Assembly: GCF_910592395.1 (NCBI RefSeq)
Contig: NC_088314.1
Span: forward strand, 11,410,001-11,474,000
Source of the DNA: Lineus longissimus
Lineage: Eukaryota > Nemertea > Pilidiophora > Heteronemertea > Lineidae
Length of the DNA: 64,000 nt
Reading direction: 5' to 3'
A program made the translations under genes and the position numbers. The notes beneath the pieces are model-generated. The model made no database searches. It saw only the letters and a program-made list of their open reading frames with translations, and was not told the DNA's origin. Every line of letters begins with the position of its first letter. The stretch's first letter is position 1. Of this stretch, positions 63,856 through 64,000 are shown piece by piece.

Positions 63856-64000
63856 ATGGTATGACAAGTCCTTCAGTATGTTGATGAGTCCTGAAGGGAC
63901 CATGGCCTTGAACTTCGAACATGCTTGGGGAGATGGTGTAGCAGTGCTCAGGTACATCAATGAAGTCTTCAAGGAAACTACCACCAAACCTGTGATCAAC
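63856..64000 (+). CDS. CPT2: CPT2 exon with the active-site histidine, runs off the window
   Basis: The exon begins after TATGTTTCCAG, completes the split Arg of the previous exon, and encodes [40 protein letters not shown] and [15 protein letters not shown] corresponds to human CPT2 EHSWGDG, whose His is the general base (His372 in human). The exon is open to the last base, so the C-terminal half of the enzyme lies beyond 64000. Confidence 0.97.

Overview
This is animal nuclear DNA. Intron-rich genes with GT-AG splicing sit among nested transposons of metazoan type. The one clear host gene is carnitine O-palmitoyltransferase 2 (CPT2) on the plus strand. Five phase-compatible coding exons lie at 7037-7141, 25791-25888, 33272-33418, 35465-35585 and 63856-64000 (running off the right edge). 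They are separated by introns of about 18.6, 7.4, 2.0 and 28.3 kb. Upstream CPT2 exons were not found and probably lie left of the window. The repeat types (Gypsy, DIRS, Polinton, ISL2EU and the CGTCGTC-headed 'ggctcacc...ggtgagc' repeats) suggest a marine invertebrate, perhaps a hemichordate, echinoderm or amphioxus. The species cannot be fixed from the sequence.

Layout. 1-4.2 kb: minus-strand Gypsy retrotransposon with a full-length pol ORF and a twice-frameshifted gag. 4.5-5.9 kb: two tandem repeats and an LTR-like stretch. 8.4-11.2 kb: two copies of a repeat here called family R, built of ~301-bp monomers. 11.5-19.7 kb: a segment bounded by ~0.7-kb inverted arms. It holds the decayed capsid-protease end of a Polinton/adintovirus-like element and an intact multi-exon gene for a coiled-coil, hAT-like protein. 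19.8-23.4 kb: another R copy, split by a 2.24-kb TA-flanked DNA transposon that carries a homeodomain-like 'WFTNAR' exon in duplicate. 25.9-26.5 and 30.3-31.3 kb: minus-strand LINE remnants. 27.0-27.9 kb: unidentified exon-like segments on the plus strand. 39.5-42.1 kb: an R copy split by repeat family B. 42.7-48.3 kb: a DIRS retroelement split by a 944-bp MITE with a 9-bp target duplication. 48.8-49.8 kb: a ~145-bp minisatellite repeat. 49.9-50.7 kb: another R copy. 52.7-59.4 kb: an ISL2EU-type DNA transposon with convergent SAP-YqaJ nuclease and THAP-DDE transposase genes. 59.4-62.8 kb: a second family B copy.

The mobile elements do not form a pathway with CPT2; they have accumulated in its introns. 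The most notable non-coding signal is in family R. Its ~301-bp monomers repeatedly carry an exact match to the CTCF core motif (10 exact matches to CCACCAGGGGGC) and a direct repeat of AGGTCA spaced by three bases (7 exact DR3 sites). All are in the same orientation as CPT2. The most unusual gene content is the inverted-arm-bounded Polinton derivative, in which I see no polymerase, integrase or packaging ATPase, and the intact hAT-like coiled-coil gene inside it.
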